Source of the DNA: Burkholderiaceae bacterium
GTDB taxonomy: Bacteria > Pseudomonadota > Gammaproteobacteria > Burkholderiales > Burkholderiaceae
Assembly (NCBI GenBank): GCA_947457745.1
Contig: CANGWT010000082.1
Span: 1-7,152 of the forward strand
Length of the DNA stretch: 7,152 nt
Direction: 5' to 3'
The position numbers were made by a program, and so were the translations under genes. Position 1 is the stretch's first letter, and each line of letters begins with the position of its first letter. Positions 5,634 through 7,152 of this stretch are shown piece after piece. The notes below the pieces were generated by a model. It was not told the origin of the DNA. It saw only the letters and a program-made list of their open reading frames with translations, and did not search any database.

Positions 5634-7152
5634 TTAGACTTTTCCAAGGGCCTTGAGAATCTTTTCACAAGTAATGGGCTGATCAAACACTGCAGTATTA
5701 AATGGCGCCAGAGCATCATTAATCGCATTTTGGACCGCCCCAGGGGCGCCAGCAGTACCAGCCTCACCAGCACCTTTTGCGCCTAACTTAGATGACTGAG
5801 TAGGAGTCTCAACGTGAGCCACCTCAATATCTGGCATTTCATTGGCCATGGGTACTAAATAATCCGCCATACTGCCATTCCGCAGCAGACCACTGTCGTC
5901 GTAGATACACTCCTCGAAAAGGACGCCGCCGATACCCTGAACAATTGCGCCACGAACTTGCTCGTCCACTAACATGGGGTTCAACACACGACCGCAATCC
6001 TCAACTGCCCAATGTTTTAGGAGCTTCACAAATCCAGTGTCTGGATCGACTTCAACGTAAGAAGCCTGAACGCCATTGGTAAAAATAAATGGATACTCTT
6101 TTTGCGTGTAATGACGTGTCACCATCAGATCAGCAGAGAATCCTGCTGGCAAAGTATCCGTACGGAAATAACCTATTCGCCCAATTTCACTAAACGGCAG
6201 GAGCTGCTCACCGCTAGCCTTATCTAAAACATGACCGCGGCGAACGGATAACTCTTCAGGCGATCTACTCAGGATTGCGCCAGCAAGTTTCAAGATGTTC
6301 TCTTGAAGTGCTTGGCAAGCTAATAAGACTGCTTCACCACCCACTCCAGCACCACGTGAAGCCCAGGTACCGCCGCCGTAAGGAGTCACATCGGTATCAC
6401 CAGTAATGATGCGCACATCTTTGATTGAAAGACCGACGGCATCAGCAGCAATTTGTGCATAAATGCCTTCAGTACCTTGACCCTGCTCACCAACACCGAT
6501 CAAGATTGATACAACGCCGCTTGGATCTAGACGCGCAGAGGCACCATCCTGAGATGCGATGCGCGCCCCACCCACGCCATAGAAAGCTGGACTTGGGTTA
6601 GTTAACTCGATTAATGTGGCAAAACCGATTCCACGATAGATACCTTTTTTACGCAACTCAGCCTGCTCTTTACGCAAACCAGAATAGTCCATCATCTTCT
6701 CGATGGTTCGCAAGCATTGCTCGTGTGACAGCACTTCCAACTTAATTCCGGAAATTCCTGAGCAAGGATATGCATCATCAGGAATCACATTGCGTTTACG
6801 AAACTCCAAAGGATCCATCTTCAATTTTTGAGCTGCCAAATCAACCAAGCCCTCAGTCACAGCACAGGCAATGGGGTGGCCTACGCCGCGATATTGGCAG
6901 GTAGGCGTTTTATTCTGAAACACCACATTGAGTTTGGCACGGTAGTGCTGATGCTTATATGGTCCGCCAACTAAGTTGACAACTTGGTTACCCTCGATCG
7001 CACTGGTTCTTGGGAACATGGAGTAAGGGCCAATCGCCGTGAGATCGTCGATCTCAAATGCCAAGATATCACCCTCTTTATTAGCTGCAATACGTCCTTT
7101 AATCCGATGCTCACGCGCATGAATATCACTCGTAAATGATTCAAGTCGATCC
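5634..7152 (-). CDS. Xanthine/CO dehydrogenase-family molybdopterin-binding large subunit (partial, N-terminus beyond window)
   Basis: About 505 C-terminal residues are visible of a family near 780 residues; the reading frame stays open to the window edge, so the first TTG or ATG inside the window is not a start. The protein would bind molybdopterin cytosine dinucleotide and hydroxylate an aromatic, purine or aldehyde substrate. Motifs in order (numbered from the first full codon) are DRLESFTSDIHAREH (1-15), the active-site loop QYRGVGHP (86-93), GEQGQGTEGIYAQ (221-232), GGTWASRGAGVGGEAV (260-275), and KLGAKGAGEAGTAGAPGAV (455-473), whose Glu463 corresponds to the catalytic glutamate. The active-site loop is not the CO-oxidising AYxCSFR form and differs from the form II AYRGAGR. 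The iron-sulfur and FAD subunits are not downstream, so they would have to be upstream beyond the window or elsewhere. The substrate cannot be named. Confidence 0.92.
   Translation of the reverse strand, partial: DRLESFTSDIHAREHRIKGRIAANKEGDILAFEIDDLTAIGPYSMFPRTSAIEGNQVVNLVGGPYKHQHYRAKLNVVFQNKTPTCQYRGVGHPIACAVTEGLVDLAAQKLKMDPLEFRKRNVIPDDAYPCSGISGIKLEVLSHEQCLRTIEKMMDYSGLRKEQAELRKKGIYRGIGFATLIELTNPSPAFYGVGGARIASQDGASARLDPSGVVSILIGVGEQGQGTEGIYAQIAADAVGLSIKDVRIITGDTDVTPYGGGTWASRGAGVGGEAVLLACQALQENILKLAGAILSRSPEELSVRRGHVLDKASGEQLLPFSEIGRIGYFRTDTLPAGFSADLMVTRHYTQKEYPFIFTNGVQASYVEVDPDTGFVKLLKHWAVEDCGRVLNPMLVDEQVRGAIVQGIGGVLFEECIYDDSGLLRNGSMADYLVPMANEMPDIEVAHVETPTQSSKLGAKGAGEAGTAGAPGAVQNAINDALAPFNTAVFDQPITCEKILKALGKV

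Noticed and set aside
5561..5773. Minus-strand open frame of 70 codons
   Set aside because: It overlaps the C-terminal coding region of the molybdoenzyme in another frame; the catalytic GAGEAG segment is encoded by the longer frame.
7062..7064. TTG as start codon of the molybdoenzyme gene
   Set aside because: The same frame continues upstream without a stop to the window edge and encodes the family-typical DRLESFTSDIHARE segment, so the gene is cut by the window and does not begin here.

Overview
The window looks like an ordinary chromosomal stretch of an aerobic betaproteobacterium. By eye the G+C content is moderate and the proteins have a Burkholderiaceae style; Polynucleobacter or a close relative is my best guess, from protein style and gene content only. 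I see no insertion sequence, phage gene, tRNA, rRNA, CRISPR array or transfer signature.

Layout. 1-707 (minus) is the N-terminal two thirds of an Old Yellow Enzyme family (NemA/XenB-like) flavin oxidoreductase, cut by the window edge. 790-1737 (minus) is an OxyR-type LysR regulator with both redox cysteines. 1738-1917 is a divergent control region holding a 20-nt imperfect palindrome that is directly repeated with a 27-bp period, a second inverted repeat and a candidate promoter. 1918-2085 (plus) is a 55-residue rubredoxin, followed at 2134-3300 by rubredoxin reductase with a TTG start. A strong bidirectional terminator at 3341-3369 separates these from a minus-strand pair: iron superoxide dismutase (4022-4600), then a five-helix membrane protein of the PuuD N-terminal (Urate_ox_N) type (3389-3982). 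Further upstream on the minus strand are 3-hydroxybutyrate dehydrogenase (4727-5503) and the C-terminal part of a xanthine/CO dehydrogenase-family molybdopterin subunit (5634-7152, cut by the edge).

How it fits together. The left two thirds read as a redox-stress neighbourhood: a peroxide sensor, a divergently transcribed rubredoxin electron-transfer pair, an ene-reductase on the regulator's strand and a superoxide dismutase. That they form one regulon is inference. The right third is metabolic: polyhydroxybutyrate/ketone-body turnover and a molybdenum hydroxylase of unknown substrate. No wholly new system is evident. The items most worth a second look are the repeated palindrome between oxyR and rubA, the unusual active-site loop of the molybdenum hydroxylase, and the cytochrome-less PuuD-like protein behind sodB.
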